From Candidatus Methylomirabilota bacterium (GTDB lineage Bacteria; Methylomirabilota; Methylomirabilia; Methylomirabilales; Methylomirabilaceae), in NCBI GenBank assembly GCA_003104975.1, contig PQAM01000010.1, forward strand, positions 300,577-364,576: a stretch of DNA of 64,000 bases, in the 5' to 3' direction. Numbering within the stretch: position 1 is the first letter of the stretch; each line of letters begins with the position of its first letter. Position numbers and translations under genes: made by a program. Below are positions 24,325 to 31,832 of this stretch, in pieces. The notes beneath the pieces were generated by a model. It was not told the origin of the DNA, ran no database searches, and saw nothing but the letters and a program-made list of their open reading frames with translations.

Positions 24325-24914
24325 CCCTTTGATCCCAATTCTGTCATGTATCGTTCCAGCCTGCCGCGAAGGACCAGACGTGCCCGGTGTAAGCGCGCCT
24401 TGACGGCCTGCAGCGACGCGCCCACCACCTCGGCCGCCTCTTCATTCGAGAGCCCCTCGAAATCCCTCAGGACGAGGACCACCTTGTAGTCAGGCGGGAG
24501 GGCGTCGATGGCCTCCCAGAGCAGGCGCTCGCGCTCATTCCGCAAGAGCCGATCCTCCGGCCCGTGCGTGAAGTCATGAACCATTTGGGCATGCCGCCCA
24601 TCCTTCGTAAACTGGGGGAGGTACGCCTCGATCGACTCCTGGATCGGCCCCCGGCTTCGGAGCTTCATCAGGGCGGCATTAACGGTGATTCGATAGAGCC
24701 AGGTGCGGAAGGCTGAGCGGCTCTCGAAGCTCTCAATCTTGCGATACACCGCGAGGAAGACATCCTGGAGGACCTCCTCGGCATCCTCCCGGTTTCTGGT
24801 CATCGACATGGCCAGTCGATAGACCCGCTCCTGATAGCGACCCAGGAGCGCGTCGAAGGCCGCCTCGTCTCCGCCTTTTATCCGCTCGACGAGGTCCTGA
24901 TCCGGAAGATCCAT
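24321..24914 (-). CDS. ECF RNA polymerase sigma factor
   Basis: This 197-residue sigma-70 family factor has region 2 FDALLGRYQERVYRLAMSMTRNREDAEEVLQDVFLAVYRKIESF (about 20-65, with the FRTWLYRITVNAALMKLR end) and region 4 ALPPDYKVVLVLRDFEGLSNEEAAEVVGASLQAVKARLHRARLVLR (about 138-185). It probably directs transcription of envelope or stress genes under control of the adjacent zinc anti-sigma factor. Its target promoter was not identified here. Confidence 0.92.
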   Translation of the reverse strand: MDLPDQDLVERIKGGDEAAFDALLGRYQERVYRLAMSMTRNREDAEEVLQDVFLAVYRKIESFESRSAFRTWLYRITVNAALMKLRSRGPIQESIEAYLPQFTKDGRHAQMVHDFTHGPEDRLLRNERERLLWEAIDALPPDYKVVLVLRDFEGLSNEEAAEVVGASLQAVKARLHRARLVLRGRLERYMTELGSKG

Positions 24915-25137
24915 CTGATCCCTCGGTACAGTATTAGATGCCTCGATATTGCGGAACGATTCGGAGCTCCCTCCCCGCCAAAAGGCACCGCGTTCAGATC
25001 ACGACACCAGCTTTGCTTCTCAGCCGACGGCGAATTATATAAAGCCCTGCCGCAAATCTCAATCGCAATCGTGAGAGGGGCATCGGCGCGCATCCCAGAT
25101 TGTTGCGCCGCCATCTAAACAGCAGAAGGAGTTAGCC

Positions 25138-25416
25138 ATGAATGCACCATTGCTCACGCACCTGCTGGATCTGCTCTTTCAGGACCCCAGCGTCCACCGG
25201 CAGGCAAAAGACCGGCTGAGCGACTGGATCCTTGATCGGCATGCCTGGGGATTACCGCTTAATGACCGGACCCTGCTGGAGTACCTGCATACCGTCCATC
25301 CCCATATCTTTGAGCGACTGAGGAGCCATCCGCGGGTCAAAGACGAGATCGACCAGCTCCTGGCTACAGAGCATCGTCTGAGCCTGCCGCACGACGCGAC
25401 GCCATCCCGTGCCTGA
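25138..25416 (+). CDS. Hypothetical small protein
   Basis: This 92-residue soluble, mostly helical protein (LLTHLLDLLFQDPSVHRQAKDRLSDWILDRHAWGLPL, then TLLEYLHTVHPHIFERLRSH) has no signal peptide or cysteine. AAGGAG at 25126-25131 gives a good start. I do not recognise the family. It stands alone between the divergent sigma-factor gene and the convergent mlaE-type gene. Confidence 0.6.
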   Translation: MNAPLLTHLLDLLFQDPSVHRQAKDRLSDWILDRHAWGLPLNDRTLLEYLHTVHPHIFERLRSHPRVKDEIDQLLATEHRLSLPHDATPSRA

Positions 25417-25427
25417 AGGTCTGCATG

Positions 25428-26615
25428 TCACCTCTTTTTGACCTCCTCCGTCCGCCTGTCTTTGCGCGCATGCCGCCCCGATTCCAGGGTACTCTGGATC
25501 ACCGAGCGGAGAAGCCGGCTTCGCTGCGTACCTTCTAAAAGCGTCGTCAAGTTCTCGTAGAGGATGGGATCGGCGAGCAATGCGCCCAGGGTCCCTTCGC
25601 CTCTGGCGATTTTCTCACTAATCTCGTTGAGGTGCCGGGAGGCTTCCGTAAGGTTTTTCACCAAATCCCTGGACTCCTGGACCAGCTTGGCGCCCTCCGG
25701 ATCGTCAATTAGAACATGGGCCAAACCCTGGCCCTCCTTAACTTCCTTGGCCAGAGCCCCCACCGCCTCAGCAGCACGGGCCATGTCCTGCACAAGTCGG
25801 CGGCTGGCCGGATCCTGAATCAGCCACGGTATGGCCCCTTCTCCGCGCTCCATCGATGCGGCGATCCGCTCCAAGGTCCTGGCCGCCCCGGCAATAGCCT
25901 CAGGTGTCTTGGACTCTTCCAGCGTTGACAGCATGGTATCGAGAGAGGCGGCGACCCGCTCCGCGTGTCCCAGGACCCGCTGCCCCTGGCCGATAAAGGC
26001 GGCAACGTCCAGCCGCTCCTCGACCTGCAGGGTTGCGCCGTCGGGGAGGCGAGGCTGCTCCGCGCTCCCGACGCTGATCTCGACGATGGTATTCCAGTAC
26101 AGCAGATGGTCGAGTCGGTATTGAAACATGGCCACCAGGAGGCCGCCGATCATCCCGACGACGTTCGCAATGCTGGTCAGAAGCGGAAAGACCACGACCC
26201 CGGCCAGGAGTCGAGGAACCACCAGGAACTTCACGTGATTCGCCCCGATGGCTCGGAGGGCATCGACCTGCTCTGTGACCATCATCGCCCCCAGCTCGGC
26301 CGTGATCCCCGCCCCGACCTTGCCCCCCACCAGGAGCGCCGTCATGACCGGAGCCGCCTCCCGAACCATGGACTGCGCCACCGTGGGTCCGATGTAGAGA
26401 ATCGCGCCGAATCGCTGCAGCTCATGCGCCCCCTGCAGCGCCACGACCATCCCGGCAAAGAGGCCCGAGACCACCGTCAGGACCAGCGACAGGACCCCCA
26501 TCGCATGAATCTGCGCCACAAAGAGGGTGAACTCGTAGGGTGGCAGGATGGCCTCGCGCAACGCCTGCAGTGCCAGCAGGAAACTGCCCCCCAGGTATGC
26601 GAAGAATCGCCTCAC
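25428..26615 (-). CDS. MlaE permease fused in frame to MlaD C-terminal region (collapsed genes)
   Basis: Residues 1-180 are the N-terminal two thirds of an MlaE/YrbE lipid permease: GLFAGMVVALQGAHELQRFGA, MVREAAPVMTALLVGGKVGAGITAELGAMMVTEQVDALRAIGAN and VVPRLLAGVVVFPLL. After VEISVGS the sequence changes to a soluble MlaD/MCE tail (about 188-395: LDVAAFIGQGQRVLGHAE, repeated IPWLIQDP / LAHVLIDDP / LGALLADP units). The last MlaE helices, the whole ATPase gene (mlaF) and the MCE domain of mlaD are missing. An in-frame deletion from mlaE into mlaD explains this best. A working transporter is unlikely. It overlaps the lipoprotein gene by 4 bases. Confidence 0.75.
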   Translation of the reverse strand: MRRFFAYLGGSFLLALQALREAILPPYEFTLFVAQIHAMGVLSLVLTVVSGLFAGMVVALQGAHELQRFGAILYIGPTVAQSMVREAAPVMTALLVGGKVGAGITAELGAMMVTEQVDALRAIGANHVKFLVVPRLLAGVVVFPLLTSIANVVGMIGGLLVAMFQYRLDHLLYWNTIVEISVGSAEQPRLPDGATLQVEERLDVAAFIGQGQRVLGHAERVAASLDTMLSTLEESKTPEAIAGAARTLERIAASMERGEGAIPWLIQDPASRRLVQDMARAAEAVGALAKEVKEGQGLAHVLIDDPEGAKLVQESRDLVKNLTEASRHLNEISEKIARGEGTLGALLADPILYENLTTLLEGTQRSRLLRSVIQSTLESGRHARKDRRTEEVKKR

Positions 26616-27181
26616 CGTTTCTCCCCTCTCGAGAGCTGAAACCGATGAATCAGGGCCTCAAACTCCTCGTTTACCCCCGAATACTTCTCAGGAGACGCGA
26701 ACAGTACAAGGTCGTAGACACAGTCAGATCCCTTGAGGGTATAACCATGGAGCAGGAGTCTCTGACCACCCAGCTCACCTCGTACAACCACCTCTACTGC
26801 CTCCCCCTGGCTCGTCGTGCGACGATCCTGCCTCAGAATCTCCTTCTCGCGGATGCCGAAAAAGAGGTGTCGCATTACGATCTCCAGCGGTCGGTTCGGT
26901 AGGGTCTCGTCACAGGTGGCATTGACCACAATCCCCGCTTGACTGCTCCGATGACGCAAGACCAGATCCGCCTCGTTATCCATCTCAACATTCCACCCGT
27001 CCGAGGGCAGCAGGGCGAGGTAGCCTTTGGCCTCATTGATGTACGTGTGGCCCCGAAGCTGACCGGCGGCACATGCCGTCAGCAAGAGCCCGAGAGCCAG
27101 AAGGCTCAAGTGAACATGTCGCACGTAAGACCGCAAGGGCGAGTCCGCATCAGTCGGGGGAGTAACCGCCAGCAGGCGCAT
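26612..27181 (-). CDS. Lipoprotein of the mla-like operon
   Basis: This 189-residue protein has hydrophobic stretch LSLLALGLLLTAC ending in a lipobox (LLTAC, about residue 37). A secreted domain follows: YINEAKGYLALLPSDGWNVEMDNEADLVLRHRSSQAGIVVNATC and PLEIVMRHLFFGIREKEIL. I know no named function. The long pre-lipobox region suggests the real start is an internal GTG at 27124; ATG 27181 is the first ATG. It is translationally coupled to the MlaE-D fusion. Confidence 0.65.
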   Translation of the reverse strand: MRLLAVTPPTDADSPLRSYVRHVHLSLLALGLLLTACAAGQLRGHTYINEAKGYLALLPSDGWNVEMDNEADLVLRHRSSQAGIVVNATCDETLPNRPLEIVMRHLFFGIREKEILRQDRRTTSQGEAVEVVVRGELGGQRLLLHGYTLKGSDCVYDLVLFASPEKYSGVNEEFEALIHRFQLSRGEKR

Positions 27182-27275
27182 AACTCATGCACCGGCCGTA
27201 GGCGTCATAGGCGTAGCAAGAGCCATAATACGGGTAGCTATACGATGGATAGGAGAAATTACTCTTTTTCGACAT
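27150..27275 (-). CDS. Tyrosine-rich small ORF
   Basis: The 41-codon frame MSKKSNFSYPSYSYPYYGSC then YAYDAYGRCMSYAPAGGYSPD is rich in Tyr, Ser and Gly with two cysteines. An AAGGA lies about 13 bases upstream. It overlaps the end of the candidate Sec peptide and the start of the lipoprotein gene. It could be a real small secreted-type peptide or chance. Confidence 0.3.
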   Translation of the reverse strand: MSKKSNFSYPSYSYPYYGSCYAYDAYGRCMSYAPAGGYSPD

Positions 27276-27405
27276 CGCGTTCAGGATCCTTCGCATCTGG
27301 CACGCCCCCCTCCGGGGGGCATGAAGTCCCTCAGGTCGAGCCGCTTGTGTTGGCAAGCCAGTACCCGATTCCGATCACGGCTAACAATCCTATAAGGCCT
27401 TCCAT
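27259..27405 (-). CDS. Candidate 48-residue membrane selenopeptide
   Basis: The frame starts with an excellent ribosome-binding site (AGAGGAG, 5 bases before ATG 27405). It gives a single membrane helix MEGLIGLLAVIGIGYWLANT, then SGST-U-GTSCPPEGGVPDAK and DPERDVEKE. UGA at 27331-27333 would be U25 in U-x3-C, followed 7 nt later by a 10-bp hairpin. If UGA is a stop, the product is a 24-residue membrane peptide. I know no matching family, so the selenocysteine reading rests on the hairpin and the Cys neighbour only. Confidence 0.4.
27301..27323 (-). promoter_or_regulatory. Strong hairpin after UGA of the small membrane peptide
   Basis: On the minus strand CATGCCCCCC pairs with GGGGGGCGTG (one GU pair) around a GGA loop; the loop is 18 nt past the UGA. 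There is no T-run behind it, so it is not a standard terminator. It could be a SECIS element or a translation-coupling structure. Confidence 0.45.
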
Positions 27406-27416
27406 CGTCTTCTCCT

Positions 27417-27539
27417 CTAAAAGTGCAGACGAGCGGGCCGCTCATCAACACTCGGTTTATAACCCAGGTCCATCACCAAGACCTTCGCCAGCTCTTTCGC
27501 ATCAGGGTCTGTCAGGTTCTTGTCTTGAGCCACCCTCAT
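27417..27539 (-). CDS. Short ORF leading the small-peptide cluster
   Basis: A 40-codon frame, MRVAQDKNLTDPDAKELAKV then LVMDLGYKPSVDERPARLHF, follows GGAGGGAAGGCAG, a good start region. It ends 11 bases before the candidate selenopeptide. The first part looks helical and soluble. I recognise no family; it may be a remnant of a larger gene. Confidence 0.35.
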   Translation of the reverse strand: MRVAQDKNLTDPDAKELAKVLVMDLGYKPSVDERPARLHF

Positions 27540-27723
27540 CTGCCTTCCCTCCATCCAGCCCACCATTCCACCCATCCTGTTCACGCTACTTCTTTCTATG
27601 GATATAGATGAGGCATAAAACGGAAAGGATGCGCGGGATGCGATGCGCCGTCTCCCCGCGCTTTTGCGTATCCGGGGGCGACCCTGCCGCATCTAATAAA
27701 CGTGAGCGTATAAGGTGTCAGCC

Positions 27724-28584
27724 ATGCAATGCCCTGCAGCCCTTCAATCACCCTTCGTCCGGCTGAAGGAGATCATGAAGCGGGCGGTCACGCGACGCCT
27801 CAACCGGGAGGTCGGCGCGTATGAGATCAAGGTCCCCAACAGCATGGGGCGACTCTATAAACATATCCGGAAGGGGGATGTGGTCCTCATCGAGGGGATG
27901 CTCAGAATCAGCCAACTCATCAAGTACACCACCCAGAGCCAGTGGAGTCACTGTGCCCTGTACGTAGGAGATGAACTGCTGCGTCGGGGAGAAGCCCTGC
28001 GCGAGCAGGCGCTGGCCCGGTTCGGCCAACTCGCCGACTGCCTGCTCATCGAGGCGCTGCCCGATCATGGGGTGGTGGCCTCGCCCCTCCCAAAGTATCA
28101 GTGGCACAACCTGCGGATCTGCAGGCCCTTCAAGATCGACCCTGCCGATCTGGATCGCGTGATCGACTCAGTCCTGGCGGACCTCGGCAAGGCGTACGAC
28201 CACCGTAATTTCCTGGATCTGACCCTGATGCTCCTCAGCCCGGTGGAGTTCGGCTTCCTGAAGCGGCGGACCATCCAGACCTGCCTGGGCAACTGCACCG
28301 AGCACCAGGTGATCTGTTCAGGGATGATCGCCCAGGCCTTCCAGCGGGTCGGCTACCCGATCCTGCCGGTGGTCGATATCGGCAATCCACCTGACGACAT
28401 GCTGCTCGAGGCCGTCCCATACGCCTACCCCTTGACGATGCGCCACTACTCGCAGATTTTGCCGCGCGACTTCGACCTGAGCCCCAACTTCCAGATCATC
28501 AAATTCAACCTCATCGAAGAGGGTGACTTCGACTACAAGCACCTGACCTGGACAACTGCGAGCAGAGAGGGCGGGTGCCAGTGA
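27724..28584 (+). CDS. YiiX/YebB-like NlpC/P60-type cysteine hydrolase
   Basis: The protein of about 286 residues has the permuted papain-like (NlpC/P60, LRAT-like) pattern: HIRKGDVVLIEGMLRISQLIKYTTQSQWSHCALYVGD, where the His/Cys pair of SHCALYVG lies near residue 75. Later come YDHRNFLDLTLMLLSP and EHQVICSGMIAQAFQRVGYPILP, with ICSG carrying the likely nucleophile. Enzymes of this fold hydrolyse amide or ester bonds in lipids or peptides. No signal peptide is seen. GTG at 27715 is the alternative start. It is monocistronic. Confidence 0.75.
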   Translation: MQCPAALQSPFVRLKEIMKRAVTRRLNREVGAYEIKVPNSMGRLYKHIRKGDVVLIEGMLRISQLIKYTTQSQWSHCALYVGDELLRRGEALREQALARFGQLADCLLIEALPDHGVVASPLPKYQWHNLRICRPFKIDPADLDRVIDSVLADLGKAYDHRNFLDLTLMLLSPVEFGFLKRRTIQTCLGNCTEHQVICSGMIAQAFQRVGYPILPVVDIGNPPDDMLLEAVPYAYPLTMRHYSQILPRDFDLSPNFQIIKFNLIEEGDFDYKHLTWTTASREGGCQ

Positions 28585-28715
28585 TCAGCATGGTGAGGGT
28601 GTGGTGGTGATGGGCAGCTCTCAGCCTGGGAATGACCGAGGATGAGCCCCAGGGGCGGCTGCTCGAAAACCACACCTGGGGCTCAGGTCGAGGAGAAGCC
28701 TGTGATAACAGTTCA

Positions 28716-29186
28716 CTACTTACCGGCGCAGGGGTTCATGGGTCCTTTCCCCGCAGACTTGCCCAGCGGCGCCCACAACGCGTCCTCCTTGTGCTCCATA
28801 TCCTGAGGGTCGCCGGTGGGATGACGGACGATCACCAGCATCTGCCATACGCCAAAGGGCTGCCGATCGAGCTTCGCCTTGAAGGTCGCGACCCCCTTCT
28901 TGTCCATCTTGAACATATACGGGGATGATCCGACGCCGGCCATCTCGTGTTTCGGCTCCATATTTACGTACCAGACGCTATATACCGATTCGGGCTTGAG
29001 GTCCTTCACGCGGAGGGTCAGGGCGCTGTCGGTCATTACCGCCTCGCCGCTGCCACGTTCGACCCCTTGGGACCGCTGAAGGGTGATCGTCGTCTGTGCC
29101 GCTTCGGAGGCGCGCCCACTTCCCAGCAACGCGATGACGACCAGCCCCCCGATCATGGTCAACGCGAGAATCCTTCGATGTTTCAT
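28716..29186 (-). CDS. Secreted protein ending in MNPCAGK
   Basis: This protein of about 156 residues has a clear signal peptide (RRILALTMIGGLVVIALLGSGRASEA, cleavage about residue 28). The beta-rich mature part (QTTITLQRSQGVERGSGEAV, LTLRVKDLKPESVYSVWYVNMEPKH, KKGVATFKAKLDRQPFGVWQMLVIVRHPTGDP) resembles an anti-sigma/CHRD-like sandwich. The C-terminus GPMNPCAGK recalls the NPC repeats of the membrane protein at 22972. The ATG at 29186 has AGGAGGAT 5 bases upstream. Function unknown. Confidence 0.65.
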   Translation of the reverse strand: MKHRRILALTMIGGLVVIALLGSGRASEAAQTTITLQRSQGVERGSGEAVMTDSALTLRVKDLKPESVYSVWYVNMEPKHEMAGVGSSPYMFKMDKKGVATFKAKLDRQPFGVWQMLVIVRHPTGDPQDMEHKEDALWAPLGKSAGKGPMNPCAGK

Positions 29187-29512
29187 CGGTATCCTCCTGT
29201 GTGTTTGTGGTTCTCTGTTGCACACCTCGACATCTTCGGCTCCCTAACCCTTGAACTCGACGCGCGCACCTCCTTTCTCCTCCTACCAGTTCTTGAGATG
29301 CAAGGAATCGTGTGGGGGATTCGCTAGACTTCTTGTCTTGAAACTTGGACGACTGACGTATTGGAAGGAGACGTCGGAGCAGACTGTAACGGCCGGAAAG
29401 GGACGCGCACCGCCTCGGGGTCTTGGCCGAATGCCCGACGCTGATCTGCTTCGATGGTGAATCGCTGACCGTCAGCATGCATCTAACCCCATGAACGAGG
29501 AGTGGCTGTCAG
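29187..29512. other. Intergenic, no gene seen
   Basis: No frame with coding character is visible on either strand. The stretch holds the leader of the minus-strand secreted protein gene and the flank of the palindromic repeat at 29513. Confidence 0.5.
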
Positions 29513-29687
29513 CCGAAGAATAGACATTAGGATGCGTCATTGCGAGCGCAGCGAAGCAATCCAACCGTTCTTCATCCGCAAGTTTCGCCATCTTACGAAA
29601 ACAGAACGGTGAGATTGCCGCGCACCCTTCGAGTGCTCGCAATGACAACCAAATGACCGAGTTGCGGCGTGAATCTCTATTCTTCGG
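29513..29687. repeat. Palindromic MITE/REP-like element, 175 bp
   Basis: Outer inverted repeats CCGAAGAATAGACA (29513-29526) and TCTCTATTCTTCGG (29674-29687) match at 13 of 14 positions. Inner inverted repeats GTCATTGCGAGCGCAGCGAA (from 29536) and ...CGAGTGCTCGCAATGAC (to 29646) are present, together with GAAGCAATC/GAGATTGC. There is no transposase. The nested symmetry suggests a miniature transposable or REP-type element. Confidence 0.7.
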
Positions 29688-29780
29688 TGTTAGAGTGTCG
29701 AGGGGCAAAGAAAATTCTGATTCCTTTTTCCAGGGGAGGCGATCACAATTGATCCAACATGCAAGATCAGGAGGTTACGA

Positions 29781-31793
29781 GTGATCGAATTCGGTGAAGC
29801 GATCTGCAGCAACCTCACGGCGGCACTCCACCGCGAGTGGCTGGAGACCAACGGGCTGGGCGGATTCGCCTCCTCCACCATCATCGGTCTCAACACGCGA
29901 CGCTATCACGGATTGCTGATCGCCGCCACCAAGCCGCCGGTGGGTCGCCTGGCACTGCTCTCAAAGCTTGAGGAAGTGTGCATCATCAACGGCCGGCGCT
30001 TCGAGCTCTCGGCCAACCAGTATCCCGGCGCCGTCCATCCACAAGGCTACCAATACCTCAGGCGGTTCCGCCTCGACCCATTCCCGATCTTCACCTACGT
30101 CATCGAAGGGATCGAGATCCAGAAATCGGTCTTCATGATCCACGGCGAAAACAGCACGATCATTCAATATGAATTGCGATCTGCCACCCGCAATCCTGGT
30201 CACTTACCACTAGTCACTGATCACTATTTTATCGAGGTACGGCCGCTCATCGCGTTCCGCGACTACCACGTTACAACCCATGAAAACGACGCGCTGAATC
30301 CTCAGGTGCAGGTGGCAGCCGATGGGGCGGTAGTGACACCTTATGATAGCTTGCCGGCGCTGCACGTCGCGTACGACGCCGACGAGCTCGACGCAACAGG
30401 GCATTGGTATCGCAACTTCGAGTATGAGGCGGAGCGCGAGCGGGGACTCGACTTTCGTGAGGACCTGTTCAGCCCGTTCGCCTTGAGGTGGGATCTGAGT
30501 CGCCGAGCGGAAGCGACCATCATCGCCTCGACGGAGCCTCACGATGTAAGAAGCGCTGCTGAGCACAGGCTGGCCCAGATCGCTCGGCGCGGCAAGCTGC
30601 TTGCCACAGTGCCATCCCGCGACGGGCTGGTTCAGACGCTGGCGGCGGCGGCCGACCACTTCATCGTCAAGCGGGGGAATGATAGGACGGTCATAGCGGG
30701 TTATCCCTGGTTTACGGATTGGGGCCGCGACACGATGATCGCGCTGCCGGGTCTCACGCTTGTGACGGGGCGGGCCGACGTGGCCAAAAGCATCCTGCTG
30801 GCCTTTGCGCGTGAGACAGATCACGGGCTGCTCCCGAATCGCTTTCCCGACGCGGGTCAGGCGCCGGAATACAACACGGTCGACGCCTCGCTGTGGCTCT
30901 TCGAGGCGGTGCGGGCGCTCCTGCACTACACCGGCGACCTCGCGTTTATCAAGCTGCATCTGTATGACCTGCTGGGTGACATCATCGCCTGGCATTTGCG
31001 CGGCACACGCTACGGTATCCGTATAGATGACGACGGCCTGCTCACCTGTGGCGAGCCTGGCGTGCAACTGACCTGGATGGATGCCAAGGCGGGCGACTTC
31101 ATGGTGACGGCCAGGCCCGGCAAGGCGGTGGAGATTCAGGCGCTCTGGTACAATGCACTGGGCGTGGTGGCGCAGCTTGCACAGGCGCTTGGCGATCCAG
31201 CCAATGCCACGCAGTGCCGCGAGATGGCGACGCTCACACGGCACAGCTTCAACCGGCTGTTCTGGAACGAGACGGCCGGGTGTCTGTACGACGTCGTTGA
31301 CAAGGACGCGAGCGACGCCGCCATCCGGCCCAACCAGATCCTCGCCGTCAGCCTGCCGCACACGATGCTCGCCGCCGACCGAGCCAAGGGGATCGTCGAT
31401 CTGGTGGAGCGAGAGCTGCTCACGCCATATGGGCTTAGGAGCCTTGCGCCGAGCGACCCGCACTATCGCGGGCGCTACGAGGGCGACCAGTACAGCCGCG
31501 ACGGCGCCTATCACCAGGGGACCGTCTGGCCATGGTTGATGGGGCCGTTCATCACCGCCTACATCAAGGTCAATGGCGGCACCAAGGAGGCCCGTGAGCA
31601 GGCGGCGGCGTGGCTTGCGCCTTTCCGCGCGCACCTGCGCGAGGCCGGGCTCGGCCAGGTCTCGGAGATCTTTGACGGCGATCCGCCTCATCGGCCGCGC
31701 GGCTGCATCGCTCAGGCCTGGAGCGTGGCGGAGCTGCTGCGCGCCGCCGTCGAGGATGTCTCCGAGCTGTGGTACACTCTTACGGGTAGCTGA
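29781..31793 (+). CDS. Glycogen debranching enzyme (amylo-alpha-1,6-glucosidase)
   Basis: This 670-residue enzyme has the bacterial GDE N-terminal domain (WLETNGLGGFASSTIIGLNTRRYHGLLIAA, about 17-46) and the C-terminal (alpha/alpha)6 GH133-like domain (about 280-660). The latter carries AGYPWFTDWGRDTMIALPGLTL, LLPNRFPDAGQAPEYNTVDASLWLFEA, LTWMDAKAG and DGAYHQGTVWPWLMGPFI. It removes alpha-1,6 branches of glycogen. GTG 29781 has AGGAGG 7 bases upstream. It precedes tal-pgi and zwf, so the block channels storage glucose into the pentose phosphate route. Confidence 0.93.
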   Translation: MIEFGEAICSNLTAALHREWLETNGLGGFASSTIIGLNTRRYHGLLIAATKPPVGRLALLSKLEEVCIINGRRFELSANQYPGAVHPQGYQYLRRFRLDPFPIFTYVIEGIEIQKSVFMIHGENSTIIQYELRSATRNPGHLPLVTDHYFIEVRPLIAFRDYHVTTHENDALNPQVQVAADGAVVTPYDSLPALHVAYDADELDATGHWYRNFEYEAERERGLDFREDLFSPFALRWDLSRRAEATIIASTEPHDVRSAAEHRLAQIARRGKLLATVPSRDGLVQTLAAAADHFIVKRGNDRTVIAGYPWFTDWGRDTMIALPGLTLVTGRADVAKSILLAFARETDHGLLPNRFPDAGQAPEYNTVDASLWLFEAVRALLHYTGDLAFIKLHLYDLLGDIIAWHLRGTRYGIRIDDDGLLTCGEPGVQLTWMDAKAGDFMVTARPGKAVEIQALWYNALGVVAQLAQALGDPANATQCREMATLTRHSFNRLFWNETAGCLYDVVDKDASDAAIRPNQILAVSLPHTMLAADRAKGIVDLVERELLTPYGLRSLAPSDPHYRGRYEGDQYSRDGAYHQGTVWPWLMGPFITAYIKVNGGTKEAREQAAAWLAPFRAHLREAGLGQVSEIFDGDPPHRPRGCIAQAWSVAELLRAAVEDVSELWYTLTGS

Positions 31794-31832
31794 AAGCTGG
31801 GAGCAGGCCGCATGATTCAAAAGGAGCAAACC

